DNA of 64,000 nucleotides, taken from Lutjanus erythropterus. Its lineage: Eukaryota > Chordata > Actinopteri > Lutjaniformes > Lutjanidae. Below are positions 26,801 to 37,310 of the stretch, in pieces. How positions within the stretch are numbered: position 1 is the first letter of the stretch; every line of letters begins with the position of its first letter. Made by a program: the position numbers and the translations under genes. The notes under the pieces are model-generated. The model made no database searches, was not told where the DNA came from, and saw nothing but the letters and a program-made list of their open reading frames with translations. The stretch is from assembly GCA_020091685.1 (NCBI GenBank), contig CM034601.1, positions 37,160,034 to 37,224,033 on the forward strand. The letters run 5' to 3'.

Positions 26801-29006
26801 ACCCAAAATTCAATGTTTTCAACACAGGATATGGCTTTTGTTCCCAGCTGCACCAGCCATCTCCAGTTAACTGGTATTGAGTCTGAAATGTGTCCCTGAA
26901 AAAGGTCATAAACAGACACACACATAGCCTTGAGCTGACTGACCACAGAAAGCAGTGATAAGTTCAATACTTCTGCATTAAAGTCTCTGGTTAACTTTTC
27001 AGAGCCATAATACAATGACTATAGTCCTAAATCAAAATCTCAAAATCTGTCAATTAAACAAAAACATACCAGTGAATAAAAGCTCCCCCCAATATGATAA
27101 AAGACAAGAAGAGTTAAGGAGTCATATAATTTGTGGCTTGCTACTGTACTCTCATCCATCTCAGCTGAAGCTTCCTCTATCTGAGCTCTTTTTTCACTGT
27201 GAAGCAATATGTCAGAGGCGCTTATAAACATTTCTCTATTTTCCCCCCCTTGAGCTTACAATATCTCATAGTTCAGTACATTGGGTCAGTGCCAGAGATC
27301 GAAAACATTTGCTGCAATCTGCGAGCTCGGCTGGAAGAGGAACAAAAAAAGAGGGAAAGAAAAACACCTCTTGCTTTATTCAACACCAAATTCTCTCTCT
27401 TCCCTCATTCTGCTTAGAGTCAGAGAGAACAAAAGTGCTGATAACAGGTACTCTCTCACCAGGCTGAAGCAGTTCTAAATGGAGAATTAAACCTTGAGAC
27501 AGACCTCTGACATTTAAAATGTAACCTTGTGGGAGGACAATGCCTTAACGTTTATTTACAGTGAAGCCAAAGGAAAGAAAATAGTTCTGCTAGATAACTC
27601 TGCAGCTTGTTTCTCGTCACAGAGGACAAAAAGGGGTGGTGTAGGGCACAGATGATGATCTTTTCAATTATGCAGATGTCATAAAGCGCGACAGATTAAC
27701 GTGTTATTGAACACCAAGGTTGATAGGTCTATCTGCGTCTTGCAGGGAACAGAAAACTATTTTTTATTATTGAGAATGGTGATGGTGTAACAGTCTGGGC
27801 CTCAGCTGCCCTCAAAGCCATATACATTAGGTTATCATAATCATCAGTAATATAATCATTAAATCATTTTTGATCATTACCAAGATTAAAGGGAGCCATT
27901 GTAATTGAGAGAGCTCTCAGTGGTGACTAAGCCAATATGCCTTGTATTTAACCCACCGAGTTGTTGCGATCATGTCAAAGCCACTTGTGTGTAGAGGGTT
28001 CATGTTTGTTTGTGTGTTAACACATATGTGGGTGAACAGAGGAGGGAGGTGAGAAACAGAGTGGGTGAGAATGTGGTGGATGTGTTTGTGTGTGTGAGAG
28101 CTTGCATGTGCATGAATGCATCTGCCAGCATTTGTGTGTGTGCTCTCAGGAGATCAGGGATGGGCTTCCTTGCGTCAACAGCTGAAACACCAGTCATGAC
28201 TGAAACATGCCACTGCAGCCACCTGCCAAAGTATCCATCAAGTACACACACACACACAGTCAGACCAACAATATGAGACACATTTGAAATCAAAGTCCAG
28301 TTGAACACATTTATGCACACACATTGTCACACAGACATACATCCACACAGTCATTTCTGTAGTGTATGTACAGCTGTCACAGCAGTATAAGACAACCTTG
28401 AAACTAGCAGGTAGCACCATCTGTCCATTAGCTGGTACAGGAACAGACATGACACATATGCAGCAGTGGTGACCCTCACAACAGAGGTCTCCCTCTGTTA
28501 CAGGATAAAATCACTGTACGCTGCATTCACAACACTACTGTACTTTCTTTGTCATGTGCCTTGTTAAAAATAGGAGCCTTTCAAAACAGTTGGAACACCA
28601 ACCAACATTAGTAATGATTACAGGCTGAGGGGATCGTCTTCTCAGCAGTGGAGGACAGACACAAGAACATAGCCACAACAGCTCAACTGCCTGATACAAA
28701 GCATCTTGCATAAAAAGTATCATAAACAGTATGTAGTGTATCTGTAGGATTACATGGGTATGAACTTTGTGTTCTGTAGGTACAATGACGGTATCTCATA
28801 TTTAAAATGCTTGACAATTTTCTGAAATTTGTTCAAGAGACACCAGAGTATATACTAGGGCTGGGTCATAGATTTTGGATACTGTTGTGTCATGATATGG
28901 CATATATGTTGTCTCTTCTTGCTTTTAAAGGCTGCATTCCAGTAAAGTGATGTAATTTTGTGTACTTACCAAAGTGTTATACTTGTTCTGTTATTTGTCT
29001 TTACTC

Positions 29007-29839
29007 TAGAGATGCACCAATTTCCGTTTTTTTTTTTTTTGAAGGGTCTGACCTACCGATTCCGATTTTGGCTGATTCAGATTTTCAATGATTCCTTGTA
29101 AAAATTAAATTAGATGTTCATAATAAGACACTGACTATTAAATATTCATTAAATACTATTTAAATTTTCTCCAAAGTCCTCCAGGTTACAACCAGGCCTT
29201 ATTATAGTTTTATATTAAGATTATGAATCAGGTGAACATGATCTCGCGAGATCATGGAATCTCGTGGGATTTCACAGGACGCGATTTCATGTGATCTCCT
29301 GTGGTAAGATGTAAACAAACCAGAGACAGACACGGTGCAACAGTTTGCTGCAGTAAAACTTTACCATGAAAAAAACAGACGCAGAAGTTAAACAAGTCTG
29401 GATGAGAAAATGTTTGAAGAGACACATCAACACAGGTTGTTTATTCTTCAGCCAGAACAGGAGGTGAGATTTTAAATGTCCCTCTGTGAACAGCAGTCTG
29501 CTGCTGGCTAACATTAGCCTGAAGAGTAGAGAGTTTACGGCTGTTCTGCGACATTGTCAGCTGCTCTGTCTCGTTGTAGACTGTCTGTCTTCTCTTTATC
29601 CTGTTCTTGGAATCTGTCGCTGACACCAACTTCATGCAAGCATGTGTCTGAGTGTATAGCTGTTATCAGCACTGTGGTGATATCACGGTCAGTTTGTCTG
29701 CTGCACACATGACGTGACCATCGTGCAGAACATGTGTGACAATGACTGGCAAAGAATCGGATTTATGATGCCGGTCAGGGCCTGTCACGTGAAAAACTGT
29801 CCCAATTCCAAGCATTGCCGATTAATCGGTGCAAGTCTA
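29007..29839. mobile_element. Inner hAT element, copy 1 (833 bp)
   Basis: It begins TAGAGATGCACCAATTTCC and ends ATCGGTGCAAGTCTA. A perfect 8-bp duplication, CTTTACTC, flanks it (28999-29006 and 29840-29847). The right terminus has decayed from the GTGCATCCCTA seen in copy 2. The interior is alignable with 36392-37268 over most of its length. It contains the palindrome at 29237-29256 and a 33-codon plus-strand frame from about 29366 ending near a GAG|GTGAGA donor-like site. It is non-autonomous. Confidence 0.9.
29237..29256. promoter_or_regulatory. 20-bp perfect palindrome centred on TCTCGCGAGA
   Basis: CATGATCTCGCGAGATCATG is its own reverse complement. TCTCGCGAGA is a known core-promoter element of vertebrate TATA-less genes. 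It lies inside the inner hAT copy, upstream of the short open frame, so it may be part of an ancestral transposase promoter. In copy 2 the centre reads ATCTCAGGAGAT and the palindrome is lost. Confidence 0.6.
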
Positions 29840-30438
29840 CTTTACTCACAGTCATTATATCCACATTACTGATGACTGAAAATCTCAAGGATCCGATTAA
29901 TCATTAAAGATAAGTGGAGGGATTTTGAGAAGACTTGGCACCCTTTATTCTTGCATCTTGCAGATGGAACCGAATCCTAACTGCAGTCCGGGGTTGGGGT
30001 GGGGATGGGGAAGACGTAGATGGGGAGAAGTTGGGTTAGAAGTCTTATATTTTTCTTTTTTATATCTAGGGAGTATGTTCCTGCTGTGTTTTATATTTCT
30101 TATTATGTTTATTCATATGGAAATTAAGGACGGCAATACCATATATTTTTTTTTAATTAAAGATTCTTCACAACAAAAACATCTGAAACATATTCATTGA
30201 AACACTCAGTGTTAATATTCTGTGAGAGCACTAATAGTCATCCCTACAATATTGTCACAATATCTATATTAAGGTATCAAGGTATCAAAAATATTGTGAT
30301 ATTGATTTTGTCCATATTGCTCAACTTTAATGGTATACTATTTTAGAGTAAATGTGTATATCAAGATATATATCGTGGAATAGCCCACAAATAACAAGAT
30401 ATTATCTATAAGCTATACCACCCAGCCCTAGTATGAAC

Positions 30439-30754
30439 CCAAACATCTATCAGGTTTTAATCAAATACTAAGCAATCTGAAAATCCTACAAAATTGTGAC
30501 CAACAGGGCAAAGCTGGAATGGAAATCAAGAAATACCACCACAATACTGCTCCTACAAAGCTACCATGGAGTCAACAGTGTACAGTATACATAAGCAAAC
30601 TATGTGCCTGCTAACCCATGGCTTTGTTTTCCCTCATGTCTGCTTGTCCTGCAGTGACCCACACAAACATGTCCTTGAATGTGCAGCTCAGGAGGACCGA
30701 CCCTCTCCCAGAGAAATGGCGGAGCATAACCTCAGAGTCTATGCTTGCGTGTGA

Positions 30755-30799
<45 letters not shown>

Positions 30800-32142
30800 T
30801 GTCTGTGCTGTAACAAAGAGTCCTTGCTGGTGGTGGAGATATACCACTGCATCAGTGTAAGCATAAATATTCATTAGTGACCTTGTCACCTTCCTACACA
30901 TAAAAATATGTTCAGGTATACAGTACACTGATATGCACGTACCCTAGAAACTATATTTCACACTGGAGAGCATTTTGACTTCATTCATTCAACTAACACA
31001 AGTTAAACACAATAGGCTACCATTAATCATGGGTGTGTTGAACATGCTTGTGATGTCGCTTAGTCTGTCTTTTTTTGTAAAACACAGAAATGTGATCCAG
31101 CCATTAATTTGTTTCTGTATTCTGCTTTGCTTTTTTCTTTTGCACAATTGAGTTTTACTTGTTTGTAATTGTCAGAAAAACAACATCTACATGGAATATG
31201 ACTATGTAACAATCCTTGTGAGAATACGTAAAAATGACTTGCTTCCAAAAGCCACCAACAGAACCAATGTCTATCATTAAACCAACACCAGAGCTGTAAA
31301 CACAGATGAGGTGTTTACTTGCAGATTTCTGCAGTGACACAGTTCTCTTGGGATGGTTAAGTTATTATGTGATGACACAATAAAAATCTAATACACTGAA
31401 CACTGTATTGCTTAGTCTGAACGACAATCCCACCATCATAAAAATGTACAACTGAGTAGAGTTATTTTTTTTCCTGTAAAATGACCACAGATAAAGCAGC
31501 TTTGGCAAAGTATTAATTCAGTTTAAACATCAAGGCCATGCTCTGAGAAACTGTGAGAAACTACAAGCAACAGCAGCATAAGGCCAGTGAAAAGCCTCAA
31601 AACCTTCATATTTCTAGATGCACATTTTCCAGAGAAAGTACAATAGTAGCTGCTACTTTTTTCCAAACATCCCCAGCTACCCCACCTCCAGTGCCAGTGT
31701 GTAGTGAACAATGGACTGCACAAACACCCCCACAGAAGCTTGCATTAACAAAAATAGCTGTTTTACATTTGCCCTAACTACAGATTTGATATAACAACAT
31801 GGACACTTGGTGCATCAACAAGTGAACACTGAGCCAAGAGGAAGCAAAACAACTGCAGAAGTATTTAAAGATACTTGAACTCACTGTATTGACAATTCAT
31901 TTCAATATGACTTTTCTAGGCATATCTGTTACAGATATCAAAAATCTCATTTCACTGACTACATCCATGGCATTATCTTCTCACTTTTTCTCTCTTTTCT
32001 CAGCGTGATCGCACTGAAAGGACACATTGTCAAAAAGGCTGTGTAACAGAAATCTAAAATCTGCTATACATGATTTAATGTTCATATGATATGATTACTG
32101 TATCAATACAATACAAAGGAATAAATAAAAAAAATATCTTAA
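30439..32142. other. Intronic sequence, no gene seen
   Basis: Holds the CGTG microsatellite. The rest is unremarkable and lies directly 3' of the auts2 exon in the sense of transcription. Confidence 0.5.
30756..30802. repeat. (TG)n(CGTG)n microsatellite
   Basis: A short TG run passes into about eight CGTG units, strictly alternating purine and pyrimidine and GC-rich. Confidence 0.95.
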
Positions 32143-32148
32143 ACTCAC
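32143..32148 (-). promoter_or_regulatory. Splice donor GTGAGT of the auts2 exon
   Basis: The minus strand reads ACCATG|GTGAGTTTAAG. All six intronic consensus bases are present. Reading through adds only hydrophobic codons (SLRYFFYLF...) unlike the charged exon, which supports ending the exon here. Confidence 0.75.
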
Positions 32149-32361
32149 CATGGTGTGTTTCTTGTTCAGGTGTTTCTTCTTCCTCTTGCCTTGTGTGTGT
32201 GCCAGGCGGGGGTTGTTCTCCTGGTCTGAAGGCTGTTGGTGGTGGTGATTGTTCTTGCAGGGCTCAAGGCTCAGGCCGTTGGGGACCCTGGCAGGCTTCT
32301 TCTTGTGCAGGGGCCCTGCCTGGTTGTCTCTGCACTCCTGGGGCTTCAGTGTCATATTCTT
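32149..32361 (-). CDS. auts2: Internal coding exon of an AUTS2-like gene (probably coding exon 2)
   Basis: This 213-bp exon is open for exactly 71 codons and reads Lys-Asn-Met ... His-Thr-Met. Seen: on the minus strand a TACTAAT branch-point match (branch A near 32393) lies 31 nt before the acceptor. A pyrimidine-rich tract and TAG follow, and the exon ends ATG|GTGAGT. Residues in order include LKPQE (5-9), PLHKKK (17-22), NGLS (28-31), HHH (39-41), SDQEN (45-49) and a basic GKRKKK cluster (58-63) that resembles a nuclear-localisation stretch. Known: human AUTS2, as I recall it, has the same order of blocks just after its EALEKD segment. AUTS2 is a nuclear protein of non-canonical PRC1 (PCGF3/5 type) that recruits CK2 and p300 and activates neuronal genes. 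Inferred: this is an auts2 co-ortholog; a or b cannot be decided. The paralogs FBRSL1 and FBRS fit less well because they lack the NGLS-His-SDxEN stretch as I recall them. No other exon of the gene was recognised in the window. Confidence 0.75.
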
Positions 32362-32398
32362 CTAGAGAAAACAGCACAAGAGAAAGCTTTAATTAGTA
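32362..32398 (-). promoter_or_regulatory. Splice acceptor with branch point for the auts2 exon
   Basis: Read on the minus strand, TACTAAT (32392-32398) is followed by a pyrimidine-rich tract and CTAG at the exon edge. The first three exon bases are AAG, so the site reads TAGAAG, a NAGNAG tandem acceptor. Use of the second AG would remove one Lys codon without changing the frame. Confidence 0.75.
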
Positions 32399-33802
32399 CC
32401 AAAACAAATGTTTTATCACCAACGCTGGTGACATGTTTTATAGCACGTATGAGCTGTGCAGCTGGCCTTTGAGGACTCAGCAATCATACGGTCCATTAAC
32501 AGTCAAATCAATGTTTCATAAAATTTTATACCTGAGAAAACCAGCTCATTAGCACACTCAAGAGCTTGAACAAAAAAGAGCTGAGTATCCTACTCATAAG
32601 AGCCTGTTTTGACAGATAGCAAATCTCCACTCAACAGTAAGCAGTGCAGTGAATTTGCTCCAAATTGAGGGGCAATCGTGCAGAAAGGCTTTAGATACAG
32701 TGTAGTATCACAAGATTTTCTTCCACAGAGAACAGCATGAAAGTGGTTCTATGTTAGATTTGTGTGGGGTTTTGCCACTTGGTTTTATATGAAAGTACAA
32801 AACAGAGAGGCCAACAGGAACAATGATGATAGGGAGAACAAAATGAGACCCAAACTGGATTCAAAGAATGATGTTGCAGTTAGATGGTGTGTGACTAAGA
32901 CAGCAAACAGGATGCCAAAAGCAATGGGAATTTTCAATTAGTTGCCTCATTACAACTCTGCAGAAGGACAGCAATAAACATCAAAATGTTTCATTTCAGT
33001 TTTCCCGCCACAAAAACTACATCTGGACACATTTCTTTTCATGAGGAGAACTGGATTCTGAAAAGAAACCGATAAGTTACAACTCCAATATTGCAGGGTA
33101 CACACATGGGGTTATACAGTTTGACAGGGCTGATCAATAGAGCCACTCATCTGCTGCTGAGGGACTGTGTAATGTTTCACAGCTGCCCACAGTAAAACTT
33201 ATGGAACAAATCAGCTTTGTTATTTGAAGGGGTGACCTGTTTTGCTCCATTGTGGACCAAAGAGCCATTGGTGTTAATACCCCCAGGGAGACATTTAAGC
33301 TGGTGAGGCAGTCATCTGAGTGGAGGCTGGCTGACTGTTTAAGAAGAAGGTGCAAAGCTGCTACAGCTCCACTAATGACTTGTCAATACTGTGCAACATT
33401 TTAACAAGAAGGCTGGAGAGACAGGCTTGTGAGCACCTAGTGGCATTTACACCACTGATGTCTGGATACATGAACACTTTCAAGGCCAAGAAAAGTAATA
33501 TATGTATGATATGTTAGCCTGAAGCACTTATTCTCTGGGTGCATGTGTACTCTTTTAGCCTTTAACCTTGATTATGGGTGTATGAGGATTATTCCTGCAG
33601 GACCAATAACACTGCTCTTTGCCATTTTTCAATACTCTTGCCATGTTTACCTTATTCTATCCTCTGCTTTCTAAATCCTCCATATCTGTGCTACTTGAAA
33701 AGTTGACAATTTTCCACTGAATGACAGGGATTATTTTACTCATTTCTGCGCTGTCACAAGTTTAGGCTAAATTAAGGTCCAGATGGATTATGGACCTGCT
33801 CC
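32399..33802. other. Intronic sequence just upstream of the auts2 exon
   Basis: No repeat family and no coding segment recognised. Confidence 0.5.
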
Positions 33803-35010
33803 ATTGGTGGAAAGAAGCTAAGTACATGTACTTTACTTGATAATTCCATTTCATCTTACTTTATACTCCCACTAAACTCTATTACATTTATTTGACAACT
33901 ATACAGTTGCTAGTTAGGCAGCAGGGTTGCAGACAATCTCAAATTATGGCAAAACAGTACTCTAAAATGTGTTTTGGACAGTGGGGGAAAGAGTACTGAA
34001 AATCTGTACTCAAGTACAAGTACTATTACATTGCTAAAATATCACTCAATTACAAGTAAAAGTACTAGTGTTAGAAAAATACTTAAGTAAAAGTACAAAG
34101 TATTTGTCAAAAAAACTACTCAGAGTATTAGTTACTTTTAACCAATGATGTTACCATCACCTCTCCAGACTAGGGCTCTAAATTTTCTGTTTTGCTTTAC
34201 CAATAGTTAAAACACTAACAATCATTAATAACTGACTTGATACAAAAGAAGTAGTTTTTTCCCCTCATTTTGATTGGCTGATTTCTTGTCTTTTTTTTTC
34301 TCTCATTTCAAGTTTTTATTTCCTTATTCAGCAAATGTCTCCAGCAGACAAAACAAAGCTAGATGAGGTGCAGTTACTGCCATGACTATTGATTAAATAT
34401 CCATGAATACATTTTTAACTGGTTAAATTCTTAATGAAAAATCAATTAAAGCTCAGTCATTAACATACTTTTTTTGTTTTGTTTTTTGTCCATATGTCCT
34501 GGTTTTCTTTGGCTTTTTGCTACCAAATCATTTTATTGGCTACTGGCTAATTGCTAAATGCAGATAAAAGGTCTGGATATGAATTCAAATTGTACTCAGT
34601 ACTCAACTATGATTTTAAAAGTAACTAAGTAGATTACATGGCATAATGAATACTTAAGTACAAGTAAAAGTACAGACTTGAAAATCTACTCATAAAAGTA
34701 CAAGTACCCCAAAAAACTACTTAATTACAGTAATTTGAGTATTTGTAATTAATTACTTCCACCCCTGGTTTTGGAAAACATTTGAGGCGAGAAATGAGCA
34801 ATGTTGTAACAAAATCGACGAGTCAAGGATGGTGTAAATCTGTTTGAATGGGAGGGAGACCAGAGGTATCTGTCAGAGAAAATGAAAAATGAGCTTGCAG
34901 ATTTCTGGTTCCAAGTCTACTGTAAATTAATTTGGCTATTAATACTTACATACTTTTACTTAAGTCAAATTTGGAATGCAAGACTTTTATTTGAAGTTGA
35001 GTAAGGCTGT
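33803..35010. mobile_element. Outer hAT-like remnant (TGGTGGAAAG / ACTTTTACTTAAGT type)
   Basis: The left part reads TTGGTGGAAAGAAGCTAAG and ATGTACTTTACTTGATAAT. The right part, after the inner element, has ACTTTTACTTAAGTCAAAT and GGAATGCAAGACTTTTAT. These are the two halves of a common teleost element as I remember it, split by the element at 33979-34767. The terminal right end is decayed and no target duplication was found. Confidence 0.55.
33979..34767. mobile_element. Inner hAT element (CAGTGGGGGAAAGAGTAC), 789 bp
   Basis: It begins CAGTGGGGGAAAGAGTAC. The other end, read inward, is CAGGGGTGGAAGTAATT. A perfect 8-bp target duplication, GTTTTGGA, flanks it (33971-33978 and 34768-34775). 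Both subterminal regions are rich in AAGTAC motifs, likely transposase binding repeats. No coding frame of useful length. Confidence 0.9.
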
Positions 35011-35540
35011 GTTCTAACCAACTTGAGCAACAATAACAAAAATGCAGCTCTCTTATTCATTTGAATGGGGCCAGTCTGTTGCCGCAATGGTCACCCAGCA
35101 ATAAACCTGGCTTCACTTGAACCTGGCTTAACTTTTAATACGACGAAATGTGACCTCATCTGGCAAGGCACTGCCTTGGCCAATTAAAAACATGCAAGTG
35201 CACATGCTTGGTTGATTACTTTGTTACATCAATGGTGTAATTGTATAGTATACCATCATAGTCACAGAAGATAACTGTGATTAGGGCTAGGCAATAGACC
35301 CTTTTATAGCCAATGCCATTTTAAAAGTTTGCACACCTTTTGGCAGCGGAAGTAGCCGTCTCCCCAAGTCATTCAGATGAGTTAGCAAGATGCAAATGTT
35401 GAATTAAGAATTTAACCAGCACCAAATTAACCAAAATGCCTGGTTGCTGTGTATATGATGCGTCAGAATTGATATTCTACTGGTCGACTTAATTTGTACA
35501 GAATTTGGATTAGATCACAATCATTTCAGAACAATTGGTG

Positions 35541-36030
35541 GCATTTGTTTATTTTATTAGGATCCCCATTAGCTGCAGCAAATGCCGCCGCTATTCTTCC
35601 TGGGGTCCGAACATGCATAAAATTATACAATATATGCACATAATACGTACATACAACAAGAATACACAGCACAGACTGTGCTGTTATTCAAAAGTGAGTG
35701 ATGTTATGGAAAAGTCCTTATCATTGCCATTTCCATTAATAACACAATATTATACATTATATATGTTATTCCTATAAACCGTCTCCTAAATCATATTACA
35801 TGTGATATAATTATACTATATACGATACTGACACCAATGACAATAATAACAACAGCAATAAGTATTACCGTTATCATTACCGCCATTACAATCCACACAA
35901 CATCCTTATAGTTTTAATATTATTGGCAATAATATTATCCACTACAACCATCGTAGTACTGATAATAGCAATAACAACAATGAAAGCAGCAGCAACTGTG
36001 ATAACAATAATTGAGATAGCTGCAAGCTAT
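35541..36030 (-). mobile_element. Probable retroelement 3' region
   Basis: On the minus strand the end reads CTGCAGCTAATGGGGATCC followed by TAATAAAATAAACA, a polyadenylation-like tail. GGATCCCCA (35560) and TGGGGTCC (35601) form an inverted repeat. I remember this GGATCCCCATTAGCTG motif as frequent in teleost genomes, but the family is uncertain. The body to about 36030 is degenerate ATA/ACA-rich sequence. Confidence 0.4.
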
Positions 36031-36202
36031 TAAATGTGTTGACTGGACTGAGAACGTGATCAAAACTGCTCGTTTGTAGCACCCATTGACAAGCAGTTGT
36101 GGTCCACTATACTTCCATTGCCATACTGCAACACAGCTTGCTCACTGTATATATATATACATATTATATATATCGATATTATATCATGTTGTAATATGAG
36201 AC

Positions 36203-37310
36203 TAGCTATCTTGATAGATTTTGGATGTCATTATAATGTGATATGACATACGTGTTTTCTTTCCCACTCATTATATCCATGTTACTGATGATTATCAAAA
36301 ATCTCACTGTATTAATATTTTAGAAAAACTCCAACAGTCATGCCTACAATACTGTTGCAATATCAATATTGAGGTATCTGGTCAAAAATATTAGAGATGC
36401 ACCAATTTCAATTTTCTTGGCTGATTCTGATTTCATTTTTTTTTTGAAGGGTCTGACCTGCCGATTTTGATTTTGGCCGATTCCTATTTTCAGTCTCTCT
36501 AAGAACTATAACTGAAAGCATTCACAAATATTTTCGCAACTTTTCTTATAAAAATTAAACTGGATGTTCATAATAAAACGGTAAGTAATACTATTAAATA
36601 TTCATTCATTACTATTTTACAGTCCTCCAAGTTACAGCCAGGCCTTATTATAGTTTTATATTAAGATTATGAATAGGGGGAACGCGATCTCAGGAGATAA
36701 TGGAATTTCATGGGATTTCACAGGACGCGATTTCATGTGATCTCATGTGGAAGCAGATATTAACAATCCTGAGATAGACGCGGTGCAACAGTTTGCTGTA
36801 GTAAAACGCAGAAGTTAAACGACTCTGGATGAGAAAATGTTTGAAGAGACACATCAACACAGGTTGTTTATTCTTCAGCCAGAACAGGAGGTGAGATTTT
36901 AATTGTCCCTCTGTGAACAGCAGTCTGCTGCTGGCTAACATTAGCCTGAAGAGCTACAAAGTTCACGGCTGTTCTGCGACATTGTCAGCTGCTCTGTCTC
37001 GTTGTAGACTGTCTGTCTTCTCTTTATCCTGTTCTTGGAATCTGTCTCTGACACCAACTTCATGCAAGCATGTCTGAGTGTGTGTGTAGCTGTGATTAGC
37101 GCTGTGGTGAGTGAGATATCACGGTCAGTTTATTTAATGCGCGCATGACGCGACCATCGTGCAGAACACGTGCGTGACAATGACAGGCACAGAATTGGAT
37201 ATGTGACGGTCGGTCATGATGAAAACTGGATGGTTCCGGTCTCTGGCTGATCGATCAGTGCATCCCTAAAAAATATTGTAATTCTGATTTTGTCCATAGT
37301 GCCCAGTGAT
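36203..37310. mobile_element. Outer hAT element, second copy, interrupted
   Basis: ATAGATTTTGGAT near 36214, TCATTATATCCATGTTACTG at 36269 and GATTTTGTCCATAGTGCCCA near 37287 parallel segments of the element at 28856-30430. It is split by the hAT at 36392-37268. Its own termini are decayed (TAGCTATCTTG at left, GCCCAGTGAT at right), and no target duplication is visible. Confidence 0.55.
36392..37268. mobile_element. Inner hAT element, copy 2 (877 bp)
   Basis: The termini TAGAGATGCACCAATTTC and GATCAGTGCATCCCTA are inverted repeats. A perfect 8-bp duplication, AAAAATAT, flanks it (36384-36391 and 37269-37276). It is the same family as 29007-29839, and a segment such as GAAGAGACACATCAACACAG is identical in both. 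The insertion point differs from copy 1, so the two arose by separate transpositions. Confidence 0.92.

Larger units (their letters stand above)
28856..30430. mobile_element. Outer hAT element (TAGGGCTGGG family), interrupted by another hAT
   Basis: It begins TAGGGCTGGGTCATAGATT and ends GCTATACCACCCAGCCCTA. The flanks GTATATAC (28848-28855) and GTATGAAC (30431-30438) match at 6 of 8, an aged target duplication. Without the inserted element (29007-29839 plus its 8-bp duplication) it would be about 734 bp. Parts align with 36203-36391 and 37277-37310, but a block at about 29889-30205 is absent from that copy. Confidence 0.75.

Noticed and set aside
29287-29514. Frame conserved with 36708-36941 (starts MLASSRLLFTEG)
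   Set aside because: The similarity comes from the two hAT copies sharing DNA; it is antisense to the likely transposon reading direction and has no known domain.
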